Positions 15,352-24,215 of a DNA stretch of 64,000 bases are shown here, piece by piece. The DNA lies in NCBI RefSeq assembly GCF_963931295.1, contig NZ_OZ007001.1, positions 1,739,137 through 1,803,136 on the forward strand, read 5' to 3'. Made by a program: the position numbers and the translations under genes. A model generated the notes under the pieces. The model ran no database searches, was not told the origin of the DNA, and was given only the letters and a program-made list of their open reading frames with translations. Origin of the DNA: an uncultured Mailhella sp. (lineage in GTDB: Bacteria > Desulfobacterota > Desulfovibrionia > Desulfovibrionales > Desulfovibrionaceae). Numbering within the stretch: the stretch's first letter is position 1; each line of letters begins with the position of its first letter.

Positions 15352-16503
15352 TTAACCGGGGAAGGTGATGATGTCGCCGTTGCCCAGGTAGTTTGTCGTC
15401 TTGGAGCGGAAGCGCGCCGTGCCCTTCACCACCGGGTATCCGGCGTCGACGAACTTCTGTGCCGTGATGAGACCCGTGCAGTGGTTGCAGCCCACGCGCT
15501 GAAGGTTCCACTTCTTCAGGCCGATGACGAGGTCGTCGTACTTGGGATCCCAGTCGTCGAACGGGGAGATGTGCAGGCCGCCGTAGAGGCCGTAGAACTT
15601 GTCGTTTTCGTACTTGAGTTCCTTGTAGGCCGTGTCGGCGAACAGAATGATGCCCTGATGGCAGCAGCCCGTGATGCTCACAAGGCCCACGTCCTTCACG
15701 TTGCAGTACAGCGACATTTCGCCGTACACCTTGAAGATGATGGGGCATTCAAACTGATACAGCGCCACGCCCGGCTGCAGCGGATACAGCCCCTTCTTGA
15801 CCTCGGTCCATTCGCCCACGTGACCGGAATCCTTGAGGTACTGCTTGCCCTGCGGATAGAAGGTGTTCGGCGTGTACACGTGGATGTTGGGGGCATACTT
15901 GGCCACCACGGGGAAGGCCCAGTAGTGATCCATGTGTTCGTGCGTCTGAATGAATCCGGCAATTTCGCCGTTGGCGAGCATGTTGTCTATGCCTTCGCGC
16001 TTGAAGCTTTCCTCCATCCAGTCGTAGTTCCAGCCGCAGTCGAACAGATACTTGGTCTTGGTGCCGTCCATGGCCTCGATTTCCACGAGGCAGGAAAATC
16101 CGCCCGCGTTGTCGGCGTCCACGGAGTTTTCCTTGGCGACGGCCCAGGCTTCGTGGAGCTGCCCCTTCTGAAGGTAGGGCTTGATCTTGGCCATGCCTTC
16201 GTCATAGGTGCCCTTGCCTATGCCCTTGCCGTTGCCGAACGGGGCCCAGTTGTAGGTGTACTGATCCACGAGCAGACCGCCCGCGCCGGTGACGTTCTGC
16301 ATGAAGATGCCGTTGTCGAACCAGCTGGTTTCCGAAATGTTGGTCACCTTCACCGACTTGCACACGCCGAAGTCGGACATTTGACGTTCCACCTTGGGCA
16401 GAAAGGCCCTGCGCATGGGCGTGTAGGAATAAAGCCCCATGGCTCCAAGCGCGCCGGCTCCGATGCCGAGAGATGCGCCTTTGAGAAATTCGCGTCTGTT
16501 CAT
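15352..16503 (-). CDS. Tat-exported MBL-fold metallohydrolase (COG1237-like)
   Basis: 383 residues. A twin-arginine signal (NRREFLKG, then a Gly/Ala-rich hydrophobic stretch to about 27) exports it folded. The metallo-beta-lactamase motif THEHMDH gives ligands H188, H190, D192 and H193. ITGCCHQGI (278-285), GGLHI and the late HCTG segment match the subgroup that includes dihydropterin-phosphate synthase-like enzymes. Residues about 70-130 are an insertion before the fold. It starts 8 bases after the polytopic membrane protein, so the two are surely co-expressed, and the membrane protein may handle its substrate or product. The reaction is unknown. Localisation is the periplasm, possibly held by the signal anchor. 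Confidence 0.85.
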   Translation of the reverse strand: MNRREFLKGASLGIGAGALGAMGLYSYTPMRRAFLPKVERQMSDFGVCKSVKVTNISETSWFDNGIFMQNVTGAGGLLVDQYTYNWAPFGNGKGIGKGTYDEGMAKIKPYLQKGQLHEAWAVAKENSVDADNAGGFSCLVEIEAMDGTKTKYLFDCGWNYDWMEESFKREGIDNMLANGEIAGFIQTHEHMDHYWAFPVVAKYAPNIHVYTPNTFYPQGKQYLKDSGHVGEWTEVKKGLYPLQPGVALYQFECPIIFKVYGEMSLYCNVKDVGLVSITGCCHQGIILFADTAYKELKYENDKFYGLYGGLHISPFDDWDPKYDDLVIGLKKWNLQRVGCNHCTGLITAQKFVDAGYPVVKGTARFRSKTTNYLGNGDIITFPG

Positions 16504-16511
16504 AAGGACTC

Positions 16512-17912
16512 CTACTTCACCAGAGTGAAGGTTGCACTGCAGATGGGCAGCAGCCAGACGATGAGGAAGTACAGGGCCACGCCGACGAGAATGCCGAACA
16601 GCAGGCCGGGCTTCATGGCGGGGTTCCAGGCGTGATCCACTTCGATGTGGCGCTTTTCTGCGGCGAGTTCTTCAGCGGTCTTGAATTCGCGCCGCCATCC
16701 GGGCCAGCCGTCCATGAACCACCAGTTGATGAGCCAGATGTCGATGAGCCAGATGGTGGGAATCATGGGGAACTGCTGCGGATGAGAGAAGCCCTTCTGC
16801 GTGCCGAGAATGAAGTGGGCGTACTGATAGTACAGGCAGTAGAGCACGATGCCGCCCACGATGACGAGGCCGGTGCGGATGAGAATGTTGACGGGAGTGC
16901 TGAACCTGGTGGGCCAGTTTTCACAGTAGAACTGCACGAAGAGCGCGGGCACGAGGAAGAAGATGGCGGTTTCGCCCACGTGCAGCCAGCGCCAGTCGGG
17001 AGCGGCGTCGCGACGATGACCGCGGATGGCGTCGCCCCACACGAGTTCCTGCATGTACCAGAAGAACAGGCACAGCGCCCAGGCGATGACGATGATGCCC
17101 ACGAACAGCGCGATGCGGCGGGGCCAGTCGCGCTTTATCATGGTGAAGGGATACCGTTCCCAGATGCCTTCCACGAACCACACCACCACGGTGCAGCACA
17201 TGATCCAGGCCACGTGGAAGTTGGCGGACACGGTCTGCGCGAAGTCTTCCCAGTAGGGCGGGCAGATGGCCGTGAAGTACTGCCAGGGATAATACAGGAT
17301 GCCCATGTGGTTGTGCATGGTCATGAAGTAGATGACGAGACTGAGACAGAATGTGCCGAGCCAGATGCTGAAGCCGCGCACGGGCTGGGAGGCGTTGGCC
17401 CAGGGCTGACCTTCGAGGGCGACCACCCAGGCGGGGCTGATCCAGGAGGCGATGACGGCGAACATCATGCAGGCCTGCGCCGCGTATTCGGTGGAATAGA
17501 ATTCGGTGAGTCCGAGCTTCTGGAGATGTTCGGGATTGAAGTAGGCGAAGGCGAAGTTGCCGAGCACGGCTTCAAAGAATCCGTGGATGAAGAAGATCAT
17601 GGTGCCTACGGAAATGAGCGCCAGCACAAGACCCTTCTGCAGAGGATGGGCGTTGCGGATCCAGTCTTTCTTGAAGGGCCAGAAGTCGAAGGTGTAGGCC
17701 ATCCAGATGAGGATGATCAGCCACCAGCGGCAGTAGTTGTAGCCCACGTAGGGGGTGTAGAAGCGCATGATGCCGCGCGGATCCTGAAAGATCCACCATG
17801 TCACCGCGAAAATCAGCAGCGTGAACGCCAGGTTCATGAGCGCGGGGATGGGGCCTCTCCACCTTTTGACGAGCTTGCGCTCTTCAAGATAAGGAAGCTG
17901 TTCCTGAGACAT
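16512..17912 (-). CDS. Polytopic inner-membrane protein of unknown function
   Basis: 466 residues with about 10-12 hydrophobic segments spread over the whole length, and unusually rich in Trp, Tyr, Phe and His (for example PYVGYNYCRWWLIILIW, MTMHNHMGILYYPWQYF). The first 25 residues are polar and cytoplasmic; a charged loop (WRREFKTAEELAAEKRHIEVDHAW) precedes the last helix. No transporter signature is visible, and the aromatic/His content could suit cofactor or metal binding in the membrane. It lies 15 bases after the small 109-residue gene and 8 bases before the Tat-MBL gene. It might be a permease or a membrane anchor/electron carrier for the MBL protein. I do not recognise the family. Confidence 0.8.
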   Translation of the reverse strand: MSQEQLPYLEERKLVKRWRGPIPALMNLAFTLLIFAVTWWIFQDPRGIMRFYTPYVGYNYCRWWLIILIWMAYTFDFWPFKKDWIRNAHPLQKGLVLALISVGTMIFFIHGFFEAVLGNFAFAYFNPEHLQKLGLTEFYSTEYAAQACMMFAVIASWISPAWVVALEGQPWANASQPVRGFSIWLGTFCLSLVIYFMTMHNHMGILYYPWQYFTAICPPYWEDFAQTVSANFHVAWIMCCTVVVWFVEGIWERYPFTMIKRDWPRRIALFVGIIVIAWALCLFFWYMQELVWGDAIRGHRRDAAPDWRWLHVGETAIFFLVPALFVQFYCENWPTRFSTPVNILIRTGLVIVGGIVLYCLYYQYAHFILGTQKGFSHPQQFPMIPTIWLIDIWLINWWFMDGWPGWRREFKTAEELAAEKRHIEVDHAWNPAMKPGLLFGILVGVALYFLIVWLLPICSATFTLVK

Positions 17913-17927
17913 AGGTTCCTCCTTGTT

Positions 17928-18257
17928 TCAGTCGGGGGGCTTCCGCTGTTCCTCCTGAGCGGAGCCCGGGGTCCTACGCCCTTGAGCGTTCAGGGCGTCT
18001 TCGCCGTACATGGCTTTGACAACCAGCGCGGCCATTTCATTGCGCGACATGCCTGCGGTGTCACCTCCGATCCTGGCAGCCTCCAAATCCAGCATGACGC
18101 CCGAAAATTCGGGAGGCAGCATGGACAGGTAGTCTGGTTCCGGCGAGGTCTCGTCCCCGTTTCCCTGCCGCGGGGAGGATGGATCGCCCTGTGCTGCGAC
18201 GGAACGAAATATTCCGTGCAGAAATTCCTTCCGGCTTATGACGTTGCGCGTGCTCAT
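17928..18257 (-). CDS. Small protein of unknown function, coupled to gntR
   Basis: 109 residues. The start ATG (18257-18255) overlaps the TGA of the GntR-type gene as ATGA, and the stop lies 15 bases before the membrane-protein gene, so position supports translation. The N terminus SRKEFLHGIFRSV resembles the RRxFL part of twin-arginine signals but has one Arg and no hydrophobic core. The remainder is soluble and acidic (residues 40-90), with a Pro/Gln/Arg-rich tail. It may be a cytoplasmic accessory or chaperone-like protein for the Tat-exported neighbour; that is inference only. An upstream in-frame extension inside gntR is not credible as protein. Confidence 0.65.
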   Translation of the reverse strand: MSTRNVISRKEFLHGIFRSVAAQGDPSSPRQGNGDETSPEPDYLSMLPPEFSGVMLDLEAARIGGDTAGMSRNEMAALVVKAMYGEDALNAQGRRTPGSAQEEQRKPPD

Positions 18258-18898
18258 GAGTTTTCCGTCAGCGTCCGGAGGGTGGAAAAATAGGCCTGCG
18301 CCGCAGCTTCGGCGTCGGCGGCGTCGGCGTGGCGCACGGCGCTCAGTATTCTTGCCAGATGCGCGAACGCCTGTTCCTTCTGTTGCAGGTCGCAGGCGTT
18401 GAACAGTCGTATCAGCGACTTGCCGTCGGGCAGACAGGCGGCCAGCGCCGAACTCACGCTGGCGTTGTTGATGAAGCGCGCCGTTTCCATGAAGAACTGT
18501 ATGTTCGCCTGCGCAAAGGCCTTGATGTCGTCGTTGCGCAGCGCCGTGCCTGTCACGGGCAGAATGCGTTCGAGCCTGAGCACCTGCGAGGGCCGGATGA
18601 CGAGCGACGAGGCGCGGATGATGGACGGTATGATGAGCAGACTGGCGTCTATTCTGTCGATGAGGGGGCACTGCGCGGGATGCTCGGAAGGCAGAGCGCG
18701 CACGCGCGTGCCGCTGCCGTGCGTGGTTTCGAGAATGCCGCGTCCGGCAAGGGCGCTGATGGCGGCCCGCAGGGTGGTGCGGTTCACGTGCAGCTCGTCG
18801 GCGAGCTGCCGTTCGGCGGGCAGACGCTCGAACAGCTTCCAGCGACCTTCCATGAGGGCCTGTTCCAGCTGCTGCTCAATCATTTTCTGCTTGCTCAT
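18254..18898 (-). CDS. GntR-family (FadR/FCD subfamily) regulator
   Basis: 214 residues. The N-terminal winged helix-turn-helix has the GntR pattern LPAERQLADELHVNRTTLRAAISALAGRGILETTHGSGTRV (about residues 22-62). A helical C-terminal domain of FCD type (about 90-205) would bind a small acid or metal-linked ligand. ATG 18898-18896 was chosen for its GGGAG Shine-Dalgarno and because it places the DNA-binding domain at the N terminus; other ATGs 36 and 72 bases upstream lack one. It heads the minus-strand train that runs to the tonB-like gene and is probably autoregulated from the palindromes in the intergenic region. Confidence 0.88.
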   Translation of the reverse strand: MSKQKMIEQQLEQALMEGRWKLFERLPAERQLADELHVNRTTLRAAISALAGRGILETTHGSGTRVRALPSEHPAQCPLIDRIDASLLIIPSIIRASSLVIRPSQVLRLERILPVTGTALRNDDIKAFAQANIQFFMETARFINNASVSSALAACLPDGKSLIRLFNACDLQQKEQAFAHLARILSAVRHADAADAEAAAQAYFSTLRTLTENS

Positions 18899-18964
18899 GC
18901 CCGAACTCCCGCGGTCATTTCGCCCTGTATCCATGATACTAGTTTTGCGCTGTTGCTCCAAAAG

Positions 18965-19012
18965 ACTCAAGGCTTTTCAGAAAAAAAGAAAAAAAATGAT
19001 AATACCTTGAGT
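18965..19012. repeat. Split inverted repeat before gntR
   Basis: ACTCAAGG (18965-18972) and CCTTGAGT (19005-19012) are perfect 8-bp arms with centres 40 bp apart (about four helical turns), flanking an A-rich tract. It could be a looping operator for a dimeric regulator. Confidence 0.55.
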
Positions 19013-19072
19013 TAATGCGGAAAAACATGAAATAATGGTTCATCCACTGCTGTTTTTCCTTGTAAAAAAAGA

Positions 19073-19082
19073 TTGTCGACAA
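19073..19082. promoter_or_regulatory. Candidate GntR (FCD) operator
   Basis: TTGTCGACAA is a perfect 10-bp palindrome fitting the TNGTNNNACNA-type operators of FadR-like regulators. It lies in the divergent region between gntR and the sensor-like gene, so it can serve both. Confidence 0.6.
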
Positions 19083-19125
19083 CGAGTTTCTAGCGAATTG
19101 CCGCGTTGTTTCAGGCAAATGAGAA

Positions 19126-19144
19126 AAATTGGTTTATCCAATTT
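19126..19144. promoter_or_regulatory. Palindrome before the sensor-like gene
   Basis: AAATTGG-TTTAT-CCAATTT is a perfect 7-bp inverted repeat with a 5-bp spacer, 62 bases before the 19207 start codon. It is a likely protein-binding site; the protein is unknown. Confidence 0.45.
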
Positions 19145-19206
19145 ACAATGAGACTTTTTTTCCGTAGAGTGAAAAGGCATCTTTCAGCACTTCGCGGAGG
19201 CGCGCT

Positions 19207-20388
19207 ATGGATTTCTCTCTTTGGGCGTCAGGTTTTCCCGGCTTGTTGTGGGAGATAGAACATCGCCGTTCGCGCATCCGGCTGCTGAACGACTGGAAGC
19301 TCCCTTCACTCGGCGAGCACACGTCGAGACTTCTCAAGGACGCGCAGTTCCGCAGACGCTCGGTCATGAAATCGGATCACACGCTGATCGGCGAATTCTG
19401 GGAAATGGTCACGGGTCGTCAGCCCGCCATGGTGACGTTCCGGCTTGAGGGCAGCCCGCACCGCGCCTATCTTCTGCAGGGCTGGCCGGATCCGCAGGAC
19501 GCGGGAAAATATTTCGGCATGCTCAAGGATTCCGTGCTGCCCGCCACCTTTGTGGCCAACGGCGCGGCGGGCACCTGTCAGCTGGCGCTGGGGGGCTCGG
19601 AATATCCCGTGCTGGTGCTCAGTCTCGATCAGAAGGAAATCGTCACCTGCAACGAGGCCGCGCAGACGCTCTTCGACGGCGCGGCCAGGGGCGGCGGAGA
19701 ATTCATGCTTGAAGACATTGCGCCCGGCGAGATGGGCGAAACGCTGCTCGGCGCTTCCCGGCGCGCGCTGGAAGACGGCATCTGGGCCGGAACGCTCATG
19801 CTCCGCAGCGGCACGGGGAGCATACTCGGCTCCAAGGTGCGCGTGTCGCCGTGCTCCACGGGCGCGGACATCGTGCGCATCGCGCTGCTCAACATTCCCG
19901 ATGCTCCGGCCGTCTGCGCGTTGTCGCCCAGCGTGGAGCCGGGAAGTTCGCCGTTCTCCCTTCAGGAGGGGCTGGAGGATCTTCTTGCCGCCTGTCCGGG
20001 CGTGGAGGGGCTCATGTTTTCGGATATTCAGTCTGCGCGGGGCAAGGTGGAAGTGTACGGCGTGGGCCGGCTGTTTGCCTCGCTGGAATGGGGAGCCGCG
20101 CACGCCTACGAGGGAACCATCGCCCAGGACATCGAGCGTTTCAGTCTGGAATCGCTCATTGTGGAAGACACGCTCGACAGCATCAAGTCCATCGACTGGG
20201 CCATGTTCATTCCCTGCGGCGTGCGTTCGTATTTCGCCAAGCCGTTCTATTCGGCCGAAGGGCTGCACGCCGTGCTTATTTTTGCGTTCAGTCAGCCGTC
20301 GCCCGGCGGCGTGAGCGAGGCTCCGTTCCGCGCGCTTTACGAGCCCTTTGCCTCGCTTGTGGCGCGCTGGCGCGCCGATCGCGCCTGA
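19207..20388 (+). CDS. Orphan sensor-like protein (PAS/GAF-like), no output domain seen
   Basis: 393 residues, soluble, with no signal peptide or membrane helix. The centre (about 135-235, YPVLVLSLDQKEIVTCNEAAQTLFDGA) resembles a PAS domain, which typically has such an 'asn-glu-ala' helix. The C-terminal half (about 255-385, LEDLLAACPGVEGLMFSDIQSARGKVEVYG to YFAKPFYSAEGLHAVLIFAF) has the strand-helix rhythm of GAF-like domains. No kinase, GGDEF or DNA-binding domain is visible, so it may sense a ligand or redox state and act through a partner. ATG 19207 has GGAGG 7 bases upstream. It is divergent from gntR and may belong to the same control circuit. Function unknown. Confidence 0.75.
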   Translation: MDFSLWASGFPGLLWEIEHRRSRIRLLNDWKLPSLGEHTSRLLKDAQFRRRSVMKSDHTLIGEFWEMVTGRQPAMVTFRLEGSPHRAYLLQGWPDPQDAGKYFGMLKDSVLPATFVANGAAGTCQLALGGSEYPVLVLSLDQKEIVTCNEAAQTLFDGAARGGGEFMLEDIAPGEMGETLLGASRRALEDGIWAGTLMLRSGTGSILGSKVRVSPCSTGADIVRIALLNIPDAPAVCALSPSVEPGSSPFSLQEGLEDLLAACPGVEGLMFSDIQSARGKVEVYGVGRLFASLEWGAAHAYEGTIAQDIERFSLESLIVEDTLDSIKSIDWAMFIPCGVRSYFAKPFYSAEGLHAVLIFAFSQPSPGGVSEAPFRALYEPFASLVARWRADRA

Positions 20389-20548
20389 GCCGTCCTGCCG
20401 GAAAACGGCGCGTCGGAAGCGGTGCAGCCCGCGCGGGGAGGTTTCCAAGCGGCAGGGCGACACGTGAGATGTTTTGTGACGCGAAATCGACGCGAGGAAG
20501 ATTCCGACCGCGCTCCGCGGCCTTTCCTGAAAAATACGCATTTTTTTC

Positions 20549-20577
20549 TTGACTATCGCGGCCCATTCTGGCAGAAA
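20549..20577 (+). promoter_or_regulatory. Candidate tRNA-Ala promoter
   Basis: TTGACT (20549-20554), a 17-base spacer and CAGAAA (20572-20577) lie 12 bases before the tRNA. The -35 is strong and the -10 poor. Confidence 0.5.
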
Positions 20578-20589
20578 TGACTCCGCAAC

Positions 20590-20665
<76 letters not shown>

Positions 20666-20674
20666 GAATTTGAA

Positions 20675-20706
20675 AAGGCTTTCGGCAAACGTCGAGAGCC
20701 TTTTTT
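20675..20706 (+). terminator. Terminator of tRNA-Ala
   Basis: AAGGCTTTCG and CGAGAGCCTT form a stem (one G-U pair) followed by TTTTTT, 10 bases after the CCA end. Confidence 0.88.
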
Positions 20707-20795
20707 CGTTTAACAGTTCCGAAGTCCGGGGGGGGGGCGGCGTCGGCGTTTTGGGAGCGGCGCTTGTCCCGCCGCGGAAGGTTCGTCCGAAGAAA

Positions 20796-20832
20796 GAAGG
20801 GCGGAGCGCAACATGTGCGTTCCGCCCTTTTC
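20796..20832 (-). terminator. Terminator of the carboxylesterase gene
   Basis: A stem of about 12 bp (GGGCGGAGCGCA/TGCGTTCCGCCC with one G-U) lies 50 bases past the esterase stop. The minus strand continues TTCTTTCTT; the plus side has TTTTCT, so it may act both ways. Confidence 0.75.
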
Positions 20833-20878
20833 TATGGCGTTGTTAGGCGCGCAGGGTGACCCGGCGCGAGGAATCGAA

Positions 20879-22414
20879 TTACTTCAGCGGCATGTTCTCG
20901 CGTTCCGTCTTCCACGGATCGGAAACTTCTTTGCTTTCCACGTCGAAGCGCATGGTCATGCGGCGGTCGAGATCGAAAGGCGTCCAGCCGGGGTTTCCCG
21001 TGGAGGCAAAGCTCACCCAGGCGCGATGCATGGCGTTTGCCAGCGCATCCGGAGGATTGTCGCCGAGGGTGTTTTTCACGCGCTGTGAGTCCTTGTGCAG
21101 CGTCTTGAACACGAAGGGCAGATCCACGCTGTGGGCCGCGCCGAGTCTGCCGTTGTAGCAGGGGCTCCTCCAGGCGAAGGAATAGGCCCAGGCCTTGCCG
21201 CCGGCCTTCTTCTGGCTTTCCAGCACCTTGTTGGCGGGCATCCTGAAGATGAGGTCGGACTGGAGGGCCGTGAACAGATCGCCGGTGGTCTCGCCGCGGC
21301 CGGCCTTGCGGTAGCGTTCCACGATGTCGGCGGGAAATCCCGTCGTATACACGAAGTTCTTGAGCGCGTCTTCGCCTATCTTGTCGATGGCTCCGCTCGG
21401 CACGGTGTAGTAGCGCCATTCCTGTTCGGCGGAGCCGACCATGATGTCCAGATCCCTGGCGGCGCCGTCGGCAATGGCGTCAACGGGGCGCTTCATGAGA
21501 ATGTCGCCGTCAACGTAGGGCTTGAACACGGAAACGTTGCCCTGAAGCATGCGGCCCCATTCGGGATCCTTGGCCTTGGCGGAAGCGAAGGCGGAGAAGG
21601 TGAGCAGCTTTTCCGGCGAGAGGGCGGCCACGGCTTCGCGGCTGTCTTCAATGCCGTAGAAGGCCAGCAGATCGGCGGCGGCCACGGAAGCCTGTTCGCT
21701 GGTGTACTGCGCAATGGCCGAGGGGCTCTGCAGAATGGCGCGGCGGAAAAGGCCCTTCGACTTGCCGGAAGAAATGAGGGAGGTGATGTGCGTGGCTCCC
21801 GCGGACTGGCCGAACACCGTGACCTTGTCGGGATCGCCGCCGAAGGCGGCAATGTTGTCCTGCACCCAGCGCAGGGCGAACATCATGTCGCGCAGGGCAA
21901 GGTTGGAAGGCACGCCCTTGATTTTGAGAAAGCCGTCCACGTTCACGCGGTAGTTGATGGTGACGAGCACCACGCCGTCCTGCGCAAAGGCCGTGCCGTC
22001 GAAGCGCACGTCGTTGTTGTCGCAGCGGGTGCTGCCGCCGCCGGGAATATAGACCATGACGGGACATTTCGTCTTGCCGGGAGCGGGGGTCCAGATGTTC
22101 AGGCGCAGGCAGTCGCCGCCGCCCAGAATTTTGCCCTTGCCGCCGGGCTGGAGCGGAATATCGCCGGGCTTGACGGCATCGACGACGCCGTTCCAGGCCG
22201 GAACGAATTCAGGCAGGGCCAGACGGTATTTTCCTTCATAGGGAGGCATGCCGCAGGGCACGCCTCTGAACACATGCACGCCGTCCATGACAAGACCGCG
22301 CACGCTGCCTTTGGCCGTTTTGACCACGGGGCCTTCGGTGGCAAAGGCATGGAAGGGCACGGCGCCCGCAAGGAATGCGGCCGCGCTTCCATACAAAAAC
22401 TGACGTCTGTTCAT
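20879..22414 (-). CDS. Tat-exported type-B carboxylesterase
   Basis: 511 residues. A twin-arginine signal (NRRQFLYG, hydrophobic to about 25, ending HAFA) precedes a carboxylesterase type B fold. Visible hallmarks are the oxyanion-hole segment PVMVYIPGGGS, EDCLxLNIW-like GDCLRLNIW, the nucleophile elbow GQSAGA (usually GESAGA) and the histidine region GAAHSVDLPFVF. It should hydrolyse carboxylic esters in the periplasm. The Gln for Glu next to the catalytic Ser is also seen in some bacterial members. It is monocistronic with its own terminator. No partner gene tells its substrate. Confidence 0.9.
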   Translation of the reverse strand: MNRRQFLYGSAAAFLAGAVPFHAFATEGPVVKTAKGSVRGLVMDGVHVFRGVPCGMPPYEGKYRLALPEFVPAWNGVVDAVKPGDIPLQPGGKGKILGGGDCLRLNIWTPAPGKTKCPVMVYIPGGGSTRCDNNDVRFDGTAFAQDGVVLVTINYRVNVDGFLKIKGVPSNLALRDMMFALRWVQDNIAAFGGDPDKVTVFGQSAGATHITSLISSGKSKGLFRRAILQSPSAIAQYTSEQASVAAADLLAFYGIEDSREAVAALSPEKLLTFSAFASAKAKDPEWGRMLQGNVSVFKPYVDGDILMKRPVDAIADGAARDLDIMVGSAEQEWRYYTVPSGAIDKIGEDALKNFVYTTGFPADIVERYRKAGRGETTGDLFTALQSDLIFRMPANKVLESQKKAGGKAWAYSFAWRSPCYNGRLGAAHSVDLPFVFKTLHKDSQRVKNTLGDNPPDALANAMHRAWVSFASTGNPGWTPFDLDRRMTMRFDVESKEVSDPWKTERENMPLK

Positions 22415-22818
22415 GTGAAGCTCCTGATATATTCGGTGATGGAAAATGCGAACATCCGTCCAGGAGAGAGGATGATTCGGCTTTCAGGAAAATAAAAAGA
22501 CGACAAAAAATAAAGCTCAAAATTTCACATTGTTGTTCTAAGAAAGGCAACAAGAGGAAAAAAATATTGATGATGTGCGCGAAGCGGCAGGACGCGCAGG
22601 GGCAAAAGGCGCTCACAAAGCGGCAGGCGGGCGAGCCGCACGGTCAGGCGGCAATGCTTCGGAATGGCTGGAATTTCGGCGCGCGGCGCGTGTTTTTTGA
22701 AGGGCCCCGGCCCGCGGGGTTTCGGCGGCGCGGGCGTTTGTTTTCGAGGCTGAAGGCAAGAAAACAAAGCGGGAGACGGCAACGCCGTCTCCCGCCGGAG
22801 CGATTGGGAACAATCCGA
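22415..22818. other. Intergenic region of 404 bp
   Basis: It holds the terminator of serS (22756-22795) and, near 22415-22560, AT-rich DNA that should contain the esterase promoter. No gene, RNA or repeat was recognised in 22560-22755. Confidence 0.6.
22756..22795 (-). terminator. Terminator of serS
   Basis: The minus strand has GCGGGAGACGGC-GTT-GCCGTCTCCCGC, a perfect 12-bp stem, followed by TTTGTTTTCTT, 23 bases after the serS stop. Confidence 0.93.
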
Positions 22819-24099
22819 CTACATATCGGGAGTAATGACCTCAAGGCCGCCCATGTAGGGACGCAGCACGGTGGGAATGACGATGGAGCCGTCTTCCTGC
22901 TGGTTGTTCTCGATGATGGCCACGAGCGAACGGCCGGTGGGCAGACCGGAGCCGTTCAGGGTATGCACGAATTCGGGCTTGCCGCCGCCTTTGGGACGGA
23001 AGCGGATGTTGGCGCGGCGGGCCTGGAAGTCCACGCAGTTGGAGCAGGACGAGATTTCGCGGTAGGTGTTCTGACCGGGCAGCCAGACTTCCACGTCGTA
23101 GGTCTTGGCGGAACCGAAGCCCATGTCGCCGGTGCACAGGGTGATGGTGCGATAGGGAAGTTCCAGCTTTTCGAGCAGGATTTCGGCGCAGCGGCGCATG
23201 TGTTCCAGCTCTTCCCAGGACTTGTCGGGATGGGCGAAGCGCACCATTTCCACCTTGATGAACTGATGCTGACGGATGAGACCGCGCACGTCCTTGCCCG
23301 CGGAGCCGGCTTCGGAACGGAAGCAGGGGGTGCCGGCGGTGTAGCGCAGGGGCAGCTGATCCTCTTCGAGAATTTCGCCGGCGTGCAGGTTGGTGACGGG
23401 CACTTCGGCGGTGGGAATGAGGTAGTAGTCCCAGGCGGGCATTTTGAAGAGGTCTTCCTCGAACTTGGGCAGCTGGCCGGTGCCCTGCATGGTGGCGGCG
23501 TTAACCATGAAGGGAGGCAGAATTTCGGTGGCGCCGAATTCGGTGGTCTGGGTGTCGAGGTAGAAGTTCATGAGGGCGCGTTCCATTCTGGCGAACACGC
23601 CGTGCGACACGCAGAAGCGCGAACCGGCGAGCTTGGCGCCGCGTTCAAAGTCGAGGCCGCGGCGGGCCGCGCCCACTTCAAAGTGCTGCTTGGGCGGGAA
23701 GGTGAACTCGCGGGGCGTGCCCCAGCGGTGCAGTTCCGGATTGTCGTTTTCGTCGAGGCCGACCGGCACGGAGGCGTCGGGGATGTTCGGCACGCGGAGC
23801 ATCCACTGATAGACCTTGTCCTTGATCTCGGAAGCTTCGGCGTCGAGTTCCTTGATGCGGTCGGAGAGCTTGCCGAGATCGGCCAGAAGTTCGGAAGCGT
23901 CTTCACCGGCGCGCTTTTTGCGGGCCACTTCGGCCGAGTCGGCATTGCGCTTGCTCTTGAGCGTTTCCACTTCGGTGAGCACGGCGCGGCGACGTTCGTC
24001 CATGGCGAGGAAGTCGTCGACGGAAATGTTGGAATGGCGGTCGGCCAGGGCCTTGGCCACCACTTCGGGATGTTTCTGAAGAAGTTTGAGATCAAGCAT
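22819..24099 (-). CDS. serS: Seryl-tRNA synthetase
   Basis: 426 residues, the usual length. Residues 1-105 are the N-terminal coiled-coil arm that holds the tRNA extra arm (long helices rich in K, E, A). The class II catalytic core follows, with motif 2 around [23 protein letters not shown] and motif 3 at [20 protein letters not shown]. It charges tRNA-Ser and tRNA-Sec with serine in the cytoplasm. It is preceded and followed by terminators, so it is transcribed alone. The start ATG 24099 is supported by the conserved MLDLKLL N terminus. Confidence 0.98.
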   Translation of the reverse strand: MLDLKLLQKHPEVVAKALADRHSNISVDDFLAMDERRRAVLTEVETLKSKRNADSAEVARKKRAGEDASELLADLGKLSDRIKELDAEASEIKDKVYQWMLRVPNIPDASVPVGLDENDNPELHRWGTPREFTFPPKQHFEVGAARRGLDFERGAKLAGSRFCVSHGVFARMERALMNFYLDTQTTEFGATEILPPFMVNAATMQGTGQLPKFEEDLFKMPAWDYYLIPTAEVPVTNLHAGEILEEDQLPLRYTAGTPCFRSEAGSAGKDVRGLIRQHQFIKVEMVRFAHPDKSWEELEHMRRCAEILLEKLELPYRTITLCTGDMGFGSAKTYDVEVWLPGQNTYREISSCSNCVDFQARRANIRFRPKGGGKPEFVHTLNGSGLPTGRSLVAIIENNQQEDGSIVIPTVLRPYMGGLEVITPDM

Positions 24100-24215
24100 G
24101 GCTGATTTCCTCGAATCTGCGTGATATGCGGCAGGGCGTGATGCCCGGGCATTTGAAAGGAACGAACAGTCTAGCCCGACAGCGGCGGAGCGTCAATCGT
24201 GACCGGAAGAGGCGG

